Assembly: GCA_021790515.1 (NCBI GenBank)
Contig: JAJYHV010000049.1
Span: forward strand, 1-64,000
From: Pseudomonadota bacterium
GTDB taxonomy: Bacteria; Pseudomonadota; Gammaproteobacteria; Burkholderiales; Sulfuriferulaceae
Length of the DNA stretch: 64,000 nt
Direction of reading: 5' to 3'
Numbering within the stretch: the stretch's first letter is position 1; each line of letters starts with the position of its first letter. The position numbers and the translations under genes were made by a program. Positions 1 through 8,843 of the stretch are shown in pieces. The notes below the pieces were generated by a model, which did not search any database, was not told where the DNA came from, and saw only the letters and a list, made by a program, of their open reading frames with translations.

Positions 1-465
1 CCGCTCGGTTTGCACCGTGCTTATCTGGAACATCCGCTGGGTGCCTGGCTGTATCGTGCCGGTTTTGCATTGGCGCTGCTAGGTTATTTTGTATTGCACC
101 GCCGCTGTGTCGGCAGTGCCTTTATCATTCTGCTCACCGCTGCTGCCGTATACGACGTGCGCTGGATTGACGACCGTATCGCGGAGCTGAACAAGGCACT
201 GAAACTCGCGGCCTACCGTGCTCGTCCCAAAACGGCTCCTGCCGGTTTTCGTGGTCGTTATACTGACGACAACCTGTCGGAAAACACAGAAAACCCGCTG
301 GATGATTACCTCGAAGTCAAGGCAAAGGAGCGCGGTGGTCACGTTCGCCCAGGCGAAGACGTTGCCTATAACAGCAACAAACGTGCACCATCCATCGCGC
401 AACAGGAAGCACTGCTCAAAATGCTGGCGCAACAAAAATCCACAAAACCTGACAATCCACAATGA
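1..465 (+). CDS. TM2-domain membrane protein, 5' end outside the window
   Basis: The frame is open from base 1, so the N terminus lies outside the window; 154 residues are visible. The start PLGLHRAYLEHPLGAWLYRA fits the TM2 domain pattern (G-x-H-R-x-Y-L followed by a turn), with two hydrophobic segments at about residues 15-32 and 35-50 and an acidic 'VYDVRWIDD' end. The last ~85 residues are hydrophilic and of unknown role. Its TGA overlaps the ATG of lplT (ATGA), which suggests translational coupling. TM2 proteins have no general assigned function, so none is given here. The family call rests on the motif only. Confidence 0.6.
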   Translation, partial: PLGLHRAYLEHPLGAWLYRAGFALALLGYFVLHRRCVGSAFIILLTAAAVYDVRWIDDRIAELNKALKLAAYRARPKTAPAGFRGRYTDDNLSENTENPLDDYLEVKAKERGGHVRPGEDVAYNSNKRAPSIAQQEALLKMLAQQKSTKPDNPQ

Positions 466-1688
466 ATCTTGGGTTTTACACCATACTGGTCGCGCAGTTT
501 TTATCCGCGCTGGCCGATAACAGCCTGCTATTTGCCGCAATTGCTCTTCTGAAAGAAGCACACGATCCCAATTGGTACACGCCGATATTGCAGGAATTCT
601 TTATCGTCTCTTATATTTTGCTGGCGCCCTTCGTCGGCGCATTTTCCGATGCGCTGTCCAAAGGCCGGGTCATGTTCCTGTGCAACAACATCAAGCTCGG
701 CGGCTGCATCGCCATGCTGACCGGTGTGCACCCCCTCATCTCGTATGCCATCGTCGGACTCGGTGCGGCGGGCTATTCACCCGCCAAATACGGCATCCTC
801 ACGGAATACCTGCCCGCAGAAAAACTGGTGGCTGCCAACGCATGGATGGAAGGCGCCACAGTCTTCGCCATCATTCTTGGCGCTCTCTTGGGTGGTGTCC
901 TGCTCAACCCGCATTTCAGCGCAACACTGATGGCTCATCTGGCCTGGCACGGTGACGCCGACATCGCAAAAATTGCCATTCTGTTCGTTGCCCTGCTATA
1001 TGTCGCAGCGGCAATATTCAATCTGTTCATTCCTGTCACGGCACCAGACCACACCACACCCAACCGCAACCCTGTCGCTCTGGTGCGTGATTTCTGGGCC
1101 AGTTTTGTCCAGCTATGGCGTGACCCATTGGGACAAGTATCCCTTGCTGTTACCACGCTGTTCTGGGGTGCTGGCGCCACATTACGGCTGGTCGTGCTGG
1201 CATGGGCGCTCATCACGCTGCATTTTTCCATGCAACAGGCTTCACAACTGACCGCACTGGTTGCGCTGGGTATTGCCGTTGGCGCGGTAATTGCCGGTGA
1301 ATTCGTTCGATTGCAAGACTCGGTGCGCGTCATTTCCACCGGCATCGTCATGGGCATCGTTGTCATGAGCATGGCTGCCGTACATACAGCAATTGGCGCT
1401 GGCATACTGCTCACCATCATCGGCATTCTGGGCGGATTTTTCGTCGTACCGATGAATGCGCTGCTACAACACCGCGGCCATTTACTCATGGGTGCCGGGC
1501 ACTCGATTGCGGTACAAAATTTCAACGAAAACCTGTCTATTCTTTTCATGCTGGGACTTTACGCCCTGCTCGATCACGCAGGACTGTCCGTCGATATCAT
1601 TACCGTCATTTTTGGCGCGTTCATCAGCCTTTCGATGCTAATCATCCGCATTCACTTTCGTCATATCGATCCAGAGCAGCACCAATGA
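462..1688 (+). CDS. lplT: Lysophospholipid transporter LplT (MFS)
   Basis: A 408-residue, very hydrophobic major facilitator protein. The N terminus (QFLSALADNSLLFAAIALL) and the segment with GYSPAKYGILTEYLP are hallmarks of LplT, which flips lysophospholipids across the inner membrane for re-acylation. Length matches the family (about 400 residues, 12 predicted membrane helices). The ATG overlaps the upstream stop, and its own stop overlaps the yoaA start by 4 nt. In Escherichia coli lplT is paired with aas; no acyltransferase is present here, so the partner must be encoded elsewhere. Confidence 0.88.
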   Translation: MNLGFYTILVAQFLSALADNSLLFAAIALLKEAHDPNWYTPILQEFFIVSYILLAPFVGAFSDALSKGRVMFLCNNIKLGGCIAMLTGVHPLISYAIVGLGAAGYSPAKYGILTEYLPAEKLVAANAWMEGATVFAIILGALLGGVLLNPHFSATLMAHLAWHGDADIAKIAILFVALLYVAAAIFNLFIPVTAPDHTTPNRNPVALVRDFWASFVQLWRDPLGQVSLAVTTLFWGAGATLRLVVLAWALITLHFSMQQASQLTALVALGIAVGAVIAGEFVRLQDSVRVISTGIVMGIVVMSMAAVHTAIGAGILLTIIGILGGFFVVPMNALLQHRGHLLMGAGHSIAVQNFNENLSILFMLGLYALLDHAGLSVDIITVIFGAFISLSMLIIRIHFRHIDPEQHQ

Positions 1689-3619
1689 GCAGCAAGGCCG
1701 CAGACGAACTGGAGCGCATTTTTTCTGCCGATGGCAAACTGGCCGCCATACTCCCCGATTTTCGCCCCCGGGAGGGGCAACTGCAGATGGCGCAAAGAAT
1801 CCGCAGCACGATTGCCAACAAGGCCGTCCTGATTGCCGAAGCGGGTACCGGCACCGGAAAAACGCTGGCTTACCTGATTCCAGCCCTGCTGGCCGCGCAC
1901 AAAGTCATCATTTCAACCGGCACCCGTCATCTGCAAGATCAATTATTCTACCGCGATCTGCCCCTGGCCAAAGCCGCCCTGAAATGCACCCTGAATTCCG
2001 CCCTGCTCAAAGGCCGTGCCAACTATATTTGTACCTGGCACCTGGAACGCAATTTACAGAACCAGCGCTTTGACCGTCCGGAAACCGGTGTCCAACTGGA
2101 ACGCATCCGGCAATTCTCCACCCAGACACAAGACGGCGACAAAGCCGGACTCACCGACATACCGGAAGACGCACCGGTCTGGCAATATGCCACATCGACC
2201 CGCGAAAACTGCCTGAACGCGGAATGTCCGCACGTTGGTGAATGTTTTTTATTCGCTGCCCGTAAACGTGCCATGGAAGCCGACATCGTGGTCGTCAATC
2301 ATCACCTGTTCTTTGCTGATGTCTGGCTACGCGACGAAGGAGTTGCCGAATTATTACCCGCTACACATACTGTCATTTTTGACGAAGCCCATCAGTTGCC
2401 GGAAACGGCCGGCCTTTTTTTTGGTGACAACCTGAGTACCGGCCAATTGCTGACCTTCGCCCGCGACACCCGCATCGAAGCCAACATCCATTGCAAGGAT
2501 TTTCCTGCGCTCAGCGATAGTTGCGATGTGCTGGAAAAAACCCTGCGCGACCTGCGTCTACCATTTGGCACCGACACTGGCCGCTGGTCAGCCGAACGTT
2601 TTTTACAAAAAGCCTCGACACAATTACAAATTTGCCTCGATGCGCTGAACACTGTCAACGCCTATCTGCAACAACAAGCCGCACGCAACCCCGCCATCGA
2701 TCTTGCCTGGCAAACAGGGGGGCGGTTTGCCGAGCAATGGACGCGCTGGCAACAACATCACGACGCCAATCTGGTACGCTGGCTGGAAATATTCAGCCAC
2801 AGCATCGCCTTCAATGCCACGCCTCTTTCCGTGGCGGACATTTTTTCCCGCCAGATGAATGAAGAACGCAGCTGGATTTTTACCTCGGCGACCCTCTCGG
2901 TCAAAGGCGATTTTTCTCATTACTGCCGACAAACCGGGTTGAATGAAACCGATTGCGCCAATTGGGACAGCCCATTTTGCTACGCCGAACAGGGCTTGCT
3001 GTTCGCGCCGCCCGACATGCCTGACCCCAACTCGCCAAGCTATACGACTGCCGTCGTACAAGCCGCTCTGCCGCTCATTCTCGCCAACAAAGGACGCGCA
3101 TTCCTGCTGTTCACCTCATTGCGCGCCATGCGTGAAGCACAAACACTGTTGCAGAAATCGCTCAAACAGAAAGAAATTACGATCCTGATGCAAGGAGAAC
3201 GTCCGCGTAGCGACCTCCTGCATCAGTTCCGCACCCATCCACATTGCATCCTGCTCGCCAGCCAAGGGTTCTGGGAAGGAGTTGATGTCAAAGGTGACAC
3301 TTTGAGTCTGGTAGTCATCGATCGCCTGCCCTTCTCCCCGCCCGATGACCCTGTGCTGTCAGCCCGCATCGAACACATCAAAAAAACTGGCGGCAATGCA
3401 TTCATGGATTATCAGCTACCCCATGCCGTCATCAGCCTCAAACAGGGCGCCGGCCGCCTGATTCGCGACGAACACGATTACGGTGTACTGATGATCTGCG
3501 ACCCCCGTCTGACTGACAAGCCTTACGGCCGCCGTATCTGGCAAAGCCTCCCACCCATGCAACGCACGCGCAAACCCGAAGAAGCCATTGCCTTCCTCAC
3601 CGCCCACCGTTCGGGCTAA
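1685..3619 (+). CDS. yoaA: DinG/XPD-family ATP-dependent DNA helicase YoaA
   Basis: A 644-residue superfamily 2 helicase. Walker A AEAGTGTGKTLAYL is near residue 55 and the DEAH box (VIFDEAHQLPE) near residue 235. One cysteine near 115 plus the cluster ENCLNAECPHVGEC near 178-190 provide the four ligands of the Fe-S cluster typical of XPD/DinG helicases. C-terminal motifs include QGFWEGVDVKGD and QGAGRLIRDEHDYG (motif VI). YoaA acts in replication-fork repair in E. coli, where it binds the polymerase subunit chi (HolC, encoded at 52.05 kb here). Its stop codon TAA abuts the end of a MITE-like repeat. Confidence 0.9.
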   Translation: MSSKAADELERIFSADGKLAAILPDFRPREGQLQMAQRIRSTIANKAVLIAEAGTGTGKTLAYLIPALLAAHKVIISTGTRHLQDQLFYRDLPLAKAALKCTLNSALLKGRANYICTWHLERNLQNQRFDRPETGVQLERIRQFSTQTQDGDKAGLTDIPEDAPVWQYATSTRENCLNAECPHVGECFLFAARKRAMEADIVVVNHHLFFADVWLRDEGVAELLPATHTVIFDEAHQLPETAGLFFGDNLSTGQLLTFARDTRIEANIHCKDFPALSDSCDVLEKTLRDLRLPFGTDTGRWSAERFLQKASTQLQICLDALNTVNAYLQQQAARNPAIDLAWQTGGRFAEQWTRWQQHHDANLVRWLEIFSHSIAFNATPLSVADIFSRQMNEERSWIFTSATLSVKGDFSHYCRQTGLNETDCANWDSPFCYAEQGLLFAPPDMPDPNSPSYTTAVVQAALPLILANKGRAFLLFTSLRAMREAQTLLQKSLKQKEITILMQGERPRSDLLHQFRTHPHCILLASQGFWEGVDVKGDTLSLVVIDRLPFSPPDDPVLSARIEHIKKTGGNAFMDYQLPHAVISLKQGAGRLIRDEHDYGVLMICDPRLTDKPYGRRIWQSLPPMQRTRKPEEAIAFLTAHRSG

Positions 3620-3780
3620 GGAGCCACTGATTTATTCCCACATGGTCGCGACGGTGGTTTGGCGGGATGAAATGCAAGGCGCGACGCGCAGTCAAGGGTT
3701 ATTCCCTTGGGTCAGTACCCAAAAAACAAACCCGGCAAGCGGCGCAACGCGACTCATGGCGGAGTAAATCAGTGGTTCCC
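3618..3780. mobile_element. MITE-like element, ~163 bp, full-length copy
   Basis: The ends are imperfect inverted repeats: left GGAGCCACTGATTTATTCCC (3620-3639) and right GGAGTAAATCAGTGGTTCCC (3761-3780). The inside carries a stem-loop TTGGGTCAGTACCCAA (3708-3723). Most of the interior recurs in inverted orientation at 56.88-57.05 kb, including 'GCAAGCGGCGCAACGCG', 'AAATGCAAGGCGCGACG' and 'GTCGCGACGGTGG'. No transposase is encoded. The left end contains the yoaA stop and the right end supplies the last three codons and stop of aroC. Confidence 0.75.
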
Positions 3781-4845
3781 TGGCATATCGCCACACTGCG
3801 CACGGTTCATCAATGCGTGATCCATCAACACGATCGCCAACATGGCTTCAGCAATCGGTGTCGCGCGAATACCCACACAAGGATCATGGCGACCATGCGT
3901 TTCGACCAGCACCGGTTCACCTTGCCGATTGATGGAACGACGCGGCAAACGGATACTGGCCGTTGGCTTGATGGCAATGTGCGCCACCACCTCCTGACCG
4001 CTGGAAATACCGCCCAGAATCCCGCCGGCATGGTTGGATAAAAAGCCCTGTGGGGTGATTTCATCACCATGCTCACTGCCGCGCTGGGTAATCGCAGCAA
4101 AACCGGCGCCAATCTCCACCCCTTTGACGGCATTGATGCTCATCAAGGCATGAGCAAGGTCAGCATCGAGGCGATCATATACCGGTTCGCCCCAACCTGC
4201 CGGCACGCCGGACGCCATGACGGTAACCTTGGCGCCAATCGAATCACCTGCGCGACGCAACTCGTCCATGAATTGCTCCAATGCCGGCACACTGGCCATA
4301 TCCGGCGCAAAAAACGGATTGTTATCAACGTCATCCCAATCAGTCAGCGGAATGACAACCGGCCCCAATTGCGCGAGATACCCACGAATCCTGACGCCAT
4401 AATGTTCATGCAGCCACTTGCGCGCCACCGCACCGGCTGCCACCCGCACCGCTGTTTCACGCGCTGACGAACGACCACCGCCACGATAATCGCGGATACC
4501 GTACTTGCGCCAATACGTATAATCCGCATGTCCAGGACGAAAAGTATCCGCCAGATTGCCATAATCCTTGCTGCGTTGATCTTCATTCTGAATCAGCAGC
4601 GCAATCGGCGTGCCCGTGGTTTTGCCTTCGAACACACCGGACAGAATCTGCACGGTATCCGACTCACGCCGCTGGGTCACGTGACGCGACGTACCGGGCT
4701 TGCGCCGATCCAGATCGTGCTGAATGTCCTGTTCACACAACGCCATCCCGGGTGGACAGCCATCCACCACGCAACCAATTGCCGGACCGTGCGACTCACC
4801 AAAAGACGTCACCCGGAACAGGGTTCCCATACTGCTGCCTGCCAT
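3769..4845 (-). CDS. aroC: Chorismate synthase AroC
   Basis: 358 residues. It converts 5-enolpyruvylshikimate 3-phosphate to chorismate with reduced FMN, the last shikimate-pathway step. Visible signatures: [15 protein letters not shown] at the N terminus, RSKDYGN, and [20 protein letters not shown] near residue 125. The start was set at ATG 4845 because [20 protein letters not shown] aligns with the E. coli N terminus; a second ATG lies at 4830. The reading frame stays open further upstream but that part has no family similarity. The C terminus (GNH and stop) is read from the terminal repeat of the MITE-like element. The pathway partner aroA is at 60.2 kb. Confidence 0.93.
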   Translation of the reverse strand: MAGSSMGTLFRVTSFGESHGPAIGCVVDGCPPGMALCEQDIQHDLDRRKPGTSRHVTQRRESDTVQILSGVFEGKTTGTPIALLIQNEDQRSKDYGNLADTFRPGHADYTYWRKYGIRDYRGGGRSSARETAVRVAAGAVARKWLHEHYGVRIRGYLAQLGPVVIPLTDWDDVDNNPFFAPDMASVPALEQFMDELRRAGDSIGAKVTVMASGVPAGWGEPVYDRLDADLAHALMSINAVKGVEIGAGFAAITQRGSEHGDEITPQGFLSNHAGGILGGISSGQEVVAHIAIKPTASIRLPRRSINRQGEPVLVETHGRHDPCVGIRATPIAEAMLAIVLMDHALMNRAQCGDMPGNH

Positions 4846-4946
4846 ACCAACCGCCAATGTCAATGCCAAAAACCGTATTTTAACCCGATCTTTGCATACA
4901 TTCGCACGACAATCGTGCAGAATTTTGTTTTGTAGGGAATTTTCAT

Positions 4947-4965
4947 GGAACCACTGATTTATTCC
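4947..4965. repeat. Solo end of the MITE-like family
   Basis: GGAACCACTGATTTATTCC matches the left terminus of the 3.6-kb element with one difference (GGAACC for GGAGCC). No matching second end was found within about 150 bp, so this looks like a relic. It lies between the divergent aroC and yihY starts. Confidence 0.5.
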
Positions 4966-5033
4966 ATCACGAACCATCACCGCGACAGTATGGACAAAAT
5001 CAATGCTCCTCTGCTGCCATATCAATTCGCACG

Positions 5034-5061
5034 ATAGCGATTGCAACATAGCGATTGCAAC
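5034..5061. repeat. Perfect 14-bp tandem duplication
   Basis: ATAGCGATTGCAAC occurs twice back to back (5034-5047 and 5048-5061) in the aroC-yihY intergenic region, about 50 bp upstream of the proposed yihY start. Confidence 0.85.
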
Positions 5062-5111
5062 CTCTTTCCGCTACACTGCACCCATATCAGACATATCTCT
5101 CGGGTAGATCA

Positions 5112-6335
5112 TTGAACATATTACCGTCAAGCAGGTCCCTCTCAGACAAACTGCCGAAGCCATGGCTGCGCTTCTATCAGTTCTGCCTGCTGGTACTACG
5201 TCGCTTCATGCTCGACGGGGCGGGACAAACTGCTGCCAGTCTGACTTACACCTCGTTGCTGGCCATCGTTCCGCTGCTCGCGTTGGGGATTACCATTCTC
5301 ACGGCATTTCCGGCTTTCGCCAATGTTTCCATCAATCTGAAAAATTTTTTGCTGCAAAACATGATGCCGGAAACCGCCAGCAAGCTCATGCAAACCTACG
5401 TGCCGCAATTTTCACAAAATGCAGGAAAACTGACCGCCATCGGCACGTTGGCACTGGCAGTAACGTCGTTGATGCTCATGCAAACCATCGAACATGCTTT
5501 GAACAATATCTGGCATGTCCGGCACCAACGTGCGCTGGTACAACGTTTTCTGATTTATTGGATGTTGCTGACGCTGGGGCCATTGTTGATGGGAGCAAGC
5601 CTGTACCTGACGTCTTATCTTGCCCAATTCGCGCTCAACATCGATCAGGGCATGGGCGGTTTACATCTGCTGGGACTGAAACTGACCCCGATCCTGCTCA
5701 CGGTCACCGCACTTTCCCTGCTCTATTCCACGGTGCCAAACCGCTATGTGCCGGCCAGTCACGCCTGGCTGGGCGGGTTGATAGGCGGCTTATGCTTCGA
5801 GGGAATGAAAACGCTGTTCTCACATTACATCAGCCATTTTTCTACCTATACCGTCATTTATGGCCCTTTTGCAGCATTGCCACTGTTTCTGCTCTGGATT
5901 TATCTGTCCTGGATGACGGTACTGTTCGGCGCCACGCTGACTGCTACGCTGCCTTATTATCGACAACCGCATCTGGCGCATCAACACAACCCCGGCGAAC
6001 TGTTTTATGTGGCATTACAAATACTGCGCCAATTGGCAACGGCACAACAGCATGGCGAAATCGTCACCTTACGACAACTGGCCGAAAACACCCACATTCA
6101 GTGGGATATCATGGAAACCGTACTGCCACAACTCGCCGAACAGCACTGGCTGTTACGCAGCGGCAAGGGTTGGGCACTCGCGATGCCACCTGATCGCATC
6201 GTCCTGCGCACTATCTTCGAACATCTTGTTTTTCAACCTCATCCGGCCAGCCAGACACTGGAACAACTCGTTCAACAACCACAACACACACTGGCCGACT
6301 GGATACAGGCAAGTCACCCTCATTCACGACGATAA
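5112..6335 (+). CDS. YihY/BrkB (RNase BN-like) family inner membrane protein
   Basis: About 407 residues. The family signature RRFMLDGAGQTAASLTYTSL with 'AIVPLLALG' is near residues 33-60, followed by several membrane helices and 'YGPFAALPLFLLWIYLSW', another conserved stretch. A soluble C-terminal tail of about 120 residues looks winged-helix-like and occurs in longer family members. The start is uncertain: TTG 5112 was chosen because GGGTAG lies just upstream, though the frame is open to 5055. These proteins were once called ribonuclease BN, which is not supported; their function is unknown and may be transport-like. Confidence 0.8.
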   Translation: MNILPSSRSLSDKLPKPWLRFYQFCLLVLRRFMLDGAGQTAASLTYTSLLAIVPLLALGITILTAFPAFANVSINLKNFLLQNMMPETASKLMQTYVPQFSQNAGKLTAIGTLALAVTSLMLMQTIEHALNNIWHVRHQRALVQRFLIYWMLLTLGPLLMGASLYLTSYLAQFALNIDQGMGGLHLLGLKLTPILLTVTALSLLYSTVPNRYVPASHAWLGGLIGGLCFEGMKTLFSHYISHFSTYTVIYGPFAALPLFLLWIYLSWMTVLFGATLTATLPYYRQPHLAHQHNPGELFYVALQILRQLATAQQHGEIVTLRQLAENTHIQWDIMETVLPQLAEQHWLLRSGKGWALAMPPDRIVLRTIFEHLVFQPHPASQTLEQLVQQPQHTLADWIQASHPHSRR

Positions 6336-6350
6336 ATCTGTCCGCCCCGC

Positions 6351-6365
6351 AATCAGCGCTTCCCT
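6351..6365. repeat. Solo end of the MITE-like family
   Basis: AATCAGCGCTTCCCT matches the outer 15 bp of the right terminus seen in the 26.5-kb copy. It lies between the converging 3' ends of yihY and uvrC, 5 bp from the uvrC stop. No paired end was found nearby. Confidence 0.45.
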
Positions 6366-6370
6366 AATTG

Positions 6371-8179
6371 TCAGTGCAACGCCTGATAGATCGCTTGCGC
6401 CAATGGTTCGCTGATTCCTTCCACCCCGGCGATGTCTTCCAATGCCGCGTTGCGCAGCTCCCGCAAGCCACCAAATCGCGCCAACAATTTCTGCCGCCGT
6501 TTGGGTCCCACGCCGGGAATATCCTCCAACGCCGACACCTGACGCGTTTTGGCACGGCGCGCACGATGCCCGGTAATGGCAAACCGATGCGCTTCATCAC
6601 GAATTTCCTGTATCAGATGCAGCGCAGCGTCTTCTGGCGCCAGACGAAGCACGCTGCCATCGGGCGAAACCAGTTGTTCCAGTCCGGCCTTACGCGTCAC
6701 TCCTTTGGCAACGCCCACCACAGCCAGATCATGTATACCCAGCTCGGTCAGCACCGTCATGACAGCCCGTACTTGCCCCAACCCGCCATCGATGAGCAAC
6801 AAATCCGGCAACACGCCCTCACCTTCCCGTACCCGGACATAACGCCGCCGCAACGCTTCGCGCATGGCGCCATAGTCGTCACCAGCCGCTGTTTCACGCA
6901 GATTGTAACGCCGGTATTGTGCTGGTTGCATGGCTTCCTGTGCATACACCACGCAGGAAGCCACTGCGGCTTCCCCCATGGTATGACTGATATCAAAACA
7001 CTCGATGCGGTCCATTTCAGGCAACGCCAGACGTTCACGCAACAAGGTCATCCGCCGGTTTTGCAATGCCCCGGTTGACAAGCGACGCAACAAGGCAAGC
7101 CGTGCGTTATGCCGCGCCATATCCAGCCAGCGCCGTCGCTCGCCTTGCACCCGTGACAACACCTGCACCTCGTGTCCGGCACGCTCACTTAGCAAACCGG
7201 ATAAACTTTTCAAATCCACCTGTTCCGAGACAATAATCTGCGCTGGCGCCACAAATTGCAGATAATGCTGACTTAAAAAAGCCAGCAGGACTTCTTCTGC
7301 ATCAAATGGTTCGTCATCACGCGCTGCAATATTGCGCGGGAAAAAACCGCGATCACCTAAATGCTGTCCGCCGCGCACCATTGCTACATTCACACAAACC
7401 TGCCCTGCTTCACCAACCACAACAACCACATCGGCATTCAAATCTTCCTGTGTGTTCACAATCTGACGTTCGCGCACCGCTGCCAGACTACGCAACTGAT
7501 CTCGCCATCTGGCTGCCATTTCATACTGCTGCGCTTCGGATGCCACACGCATTTGCTCAGCGATGACCTGTGTCAGGCTATCGGCCTTGCCGGATAAAAA
7601 CTGGCGGGCATGCGCTACATCACGCGCATAATCCGTGGCCGAAACATGCTCCACACAAGGCGCGCTGCAACGGTTGATCTGAAACAACAGGCACGGACGC
7701 GAACGATGCGCCAGCACACTGTCTTCACAGGTGCGCAAACGAAACACTTTTTGCAGAATGTCGATGCTCTCGCGTACCGCCATGGCGTGCGGGAAAGGGC
7801 CAAAGCAATCATCTCCCGGCTTTGGCGTTCCACGAAAATACGCCAAACGAGGGTAGGCGTGACCGGTCAACAACAAATAAGGATAAGATTTGTCATCACG
7901 AAACAAAATGTTATAACGTGGCGACAGCGCTTTGATGAGATTGTTTTCCAGCAACAGTGCTTCTGCTTCCGAGCGGGTGACCGTGGTTTCGACGCCAGCG
8001 ATCTGATTCACCATCGAACGAATGCGCGGAGACAAATCATTTTTTTGAAAATACGAGCTCACCCGTTTTTTCAGGTCACCCGCCTTGCCAACGTACAACA
8101 CCTGCCCTGCCACATCGAGCATGCGATACACGCCTGGCAGTTTCGGCAAACTGGCCAGCAGGGCTGTACTGTCAAACAT
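6371..8179 (-). CDS. uvrC: UvrABC system subunit UvrC
   Basis: 602 residues, usual length for UvrC, the dual-incision nuclease of nucleotide excision repair. Domains: GIY-YIG nuclease at residues ~15-95 (LPGVYRMLDVAGQVLYVGKA), a Cys-rich patch, a UVR motif at ~200-235 that binds UvrB, an RNase H-like nuclease from ~380 (IECFDISHTMGEAAVASCVV), and tandem helix-hairpin-helix motifs at the C terminus (LEDIPGVGPKRRQKLL). The ATG at 8179 overlaps the end of the upstream glycosylase gene by 8 nt, so two DNA-repair genes are coupled. Confidence 0.96.
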   Translation of the reverse strand: MFDSTALLASLPKLPGVYRMLDVAGQVLYVGKAGDLKKRVSSYFQKNDLSPRIRSMVNQIAGVETTVTRSEAEALLLENNLIKALSPRYNILFRDDKSYPYLLLTGHAYPRLAYFRGTPKPGDDCFGPFPHAMAVRESIDILQKVFRLRTCEDSVLAHRSRPCLLFQINRCSAPCVEHVSATDYARDVAHARQFLSGKADSLTQVIAEQMRVASEAQQYEMAARWRDQLRSLAAVRERQIVNTQEDLNADVVVVVGEAGQVCVNVAMVRGGQHLGDRGFFPRNIAARDDEPFDAEEVLLAFLSQHYLQFVAPAQIIVSEQVDLKSLSGLLSERAGHEVQVLSRVQGERRRWLDMARHNARLALLRRLSTGALQNRRMTLLRERLALPEMDRIECFDISHTMGEAAVASCVVYAQEAMQPAQYRRYNLRETAAGDDYGAMREALRRRYVRVREGEGVLPDLLLIDGGLGQVRAVMTVLTELGIHDLAVVGVAKGVTRKAGLEQLVSPDGSVLRLAPEDAALHLIQEIRDEAHRFAITGHRARRAKTRQVSALEDIPGVGPKRRQKLLARFGGLRELRNAALEDIAGVEGISEPLAQAIYQALH

Positions 8180-8843
8180 GAATCGACCCGGTCTGAATAC
8201 TGGCTACCTGCGCTGCACGATCAGCGGTCAACCGTGCAAACACCGCAGCAAACATGGCCGGAGTCAACCGTCCCGTCTGGGTGTTATAACGACTGCAATG
8301 GTAACTGTCATATAAATACTGCCCACCCGGTAGCTCATGTCGCGCATCGTGCGCGAAGGGATACGCCGACAAAGGTAACTGCAACGCCATCAATACTGCA
8401 TCGTGTGCCACCCGACCCAGCGCCAGCAACGAAGCATGCTTTGCCAAAACGGCCAACTCCTGCGTCAAATAAGGATTGCAACGGCGAATCTCGGCGCGTT
8501 CCGGTTTGTTGGCAGGCGGCACACATTTCACCGCATTGGTGATGCGACAGCCACGCAATTGCAAACCATCTGCCGTATCCTGCGATACTGGCGCGCTGGC
8601 CAAACCAAAATCGTACAAAGTCTGATACAGCAGCACTCCCGCATAATCGCCGGTAAACGGACGTCCGGTACGGTTCGCGCCGTGCAGGCCAGGGGCCAAT
8701 CCAATCACCAGCAACCAAGGATTTTCATCGCCAAACGCCGCTACCGGCGCAGCATGATAATCCGGGTACTTTTCCCGAACCGTGGTCAGAAAATCCACCA
8801 GACGTGGGCAGGCACGACAATCCCGCCAATCGCTCGTCGTCAT
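8172..8843 (-). CDS. Uracil-DNA glycosylase, family 5 (UDGb) type
   Basis: 223 residues. Motif A GLAPGLHGANRTGRPFTGD (residues ~53-71) is the family 5 form, which lacks the catalytic Asp/Asn of other uracil-DNA glycosylases. The second active-site motif SYHCSRYNTQTGRL is near residue 185. The cysteines RDCRACPR near the N terminus and two later ones (CVPPANKP, RRCNPY) fit a four-Cys Fe-S cluster. UDGb enzymes excise uracil, hypoxanthine and related bases. It is placed between nagZ and uvrC with overlaps on both sides. The subfamily is assigned from motif reading. Confidence 0.85.
   Translation of the reverse strand: MTTSDWRDCRACPRLVDFLTTVREKYPDYHAAPVAAFGDENPWLLVIGLAPGLHGANRTGRPFTGDYAGVLLYQTLYDFGLASAPVSQDTADGLQLRGCRITNAVKCVPPANKPERAEIRRCNPYLTQELAVLAKHASLLALGRVAHDAVLMALQLPLSAYPFAHDARHELPGGQYLYDSYHCSRYNTQTGRLTPAMFAAVFARLTADRAAQVASIQTGSIHV

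Noticed and set aside
3667-4041. A 124-codon frame starting inside the MITE-like element
   Set aside because: It runs into antisense aroC; there is no conserved domain and the start lies in repeat DNA.
5162-6193. A 343-codon + strand frame inside yihY
   Set aside because: It is the alternate frame of yihY; its product has no membrane pattern or family motif.
7610-8542. A 310-codon frame opposite uvrC and the glycosylase gene
   Set aside because: It crosses two well-supported genes on the other strand and has no recognisable domain.
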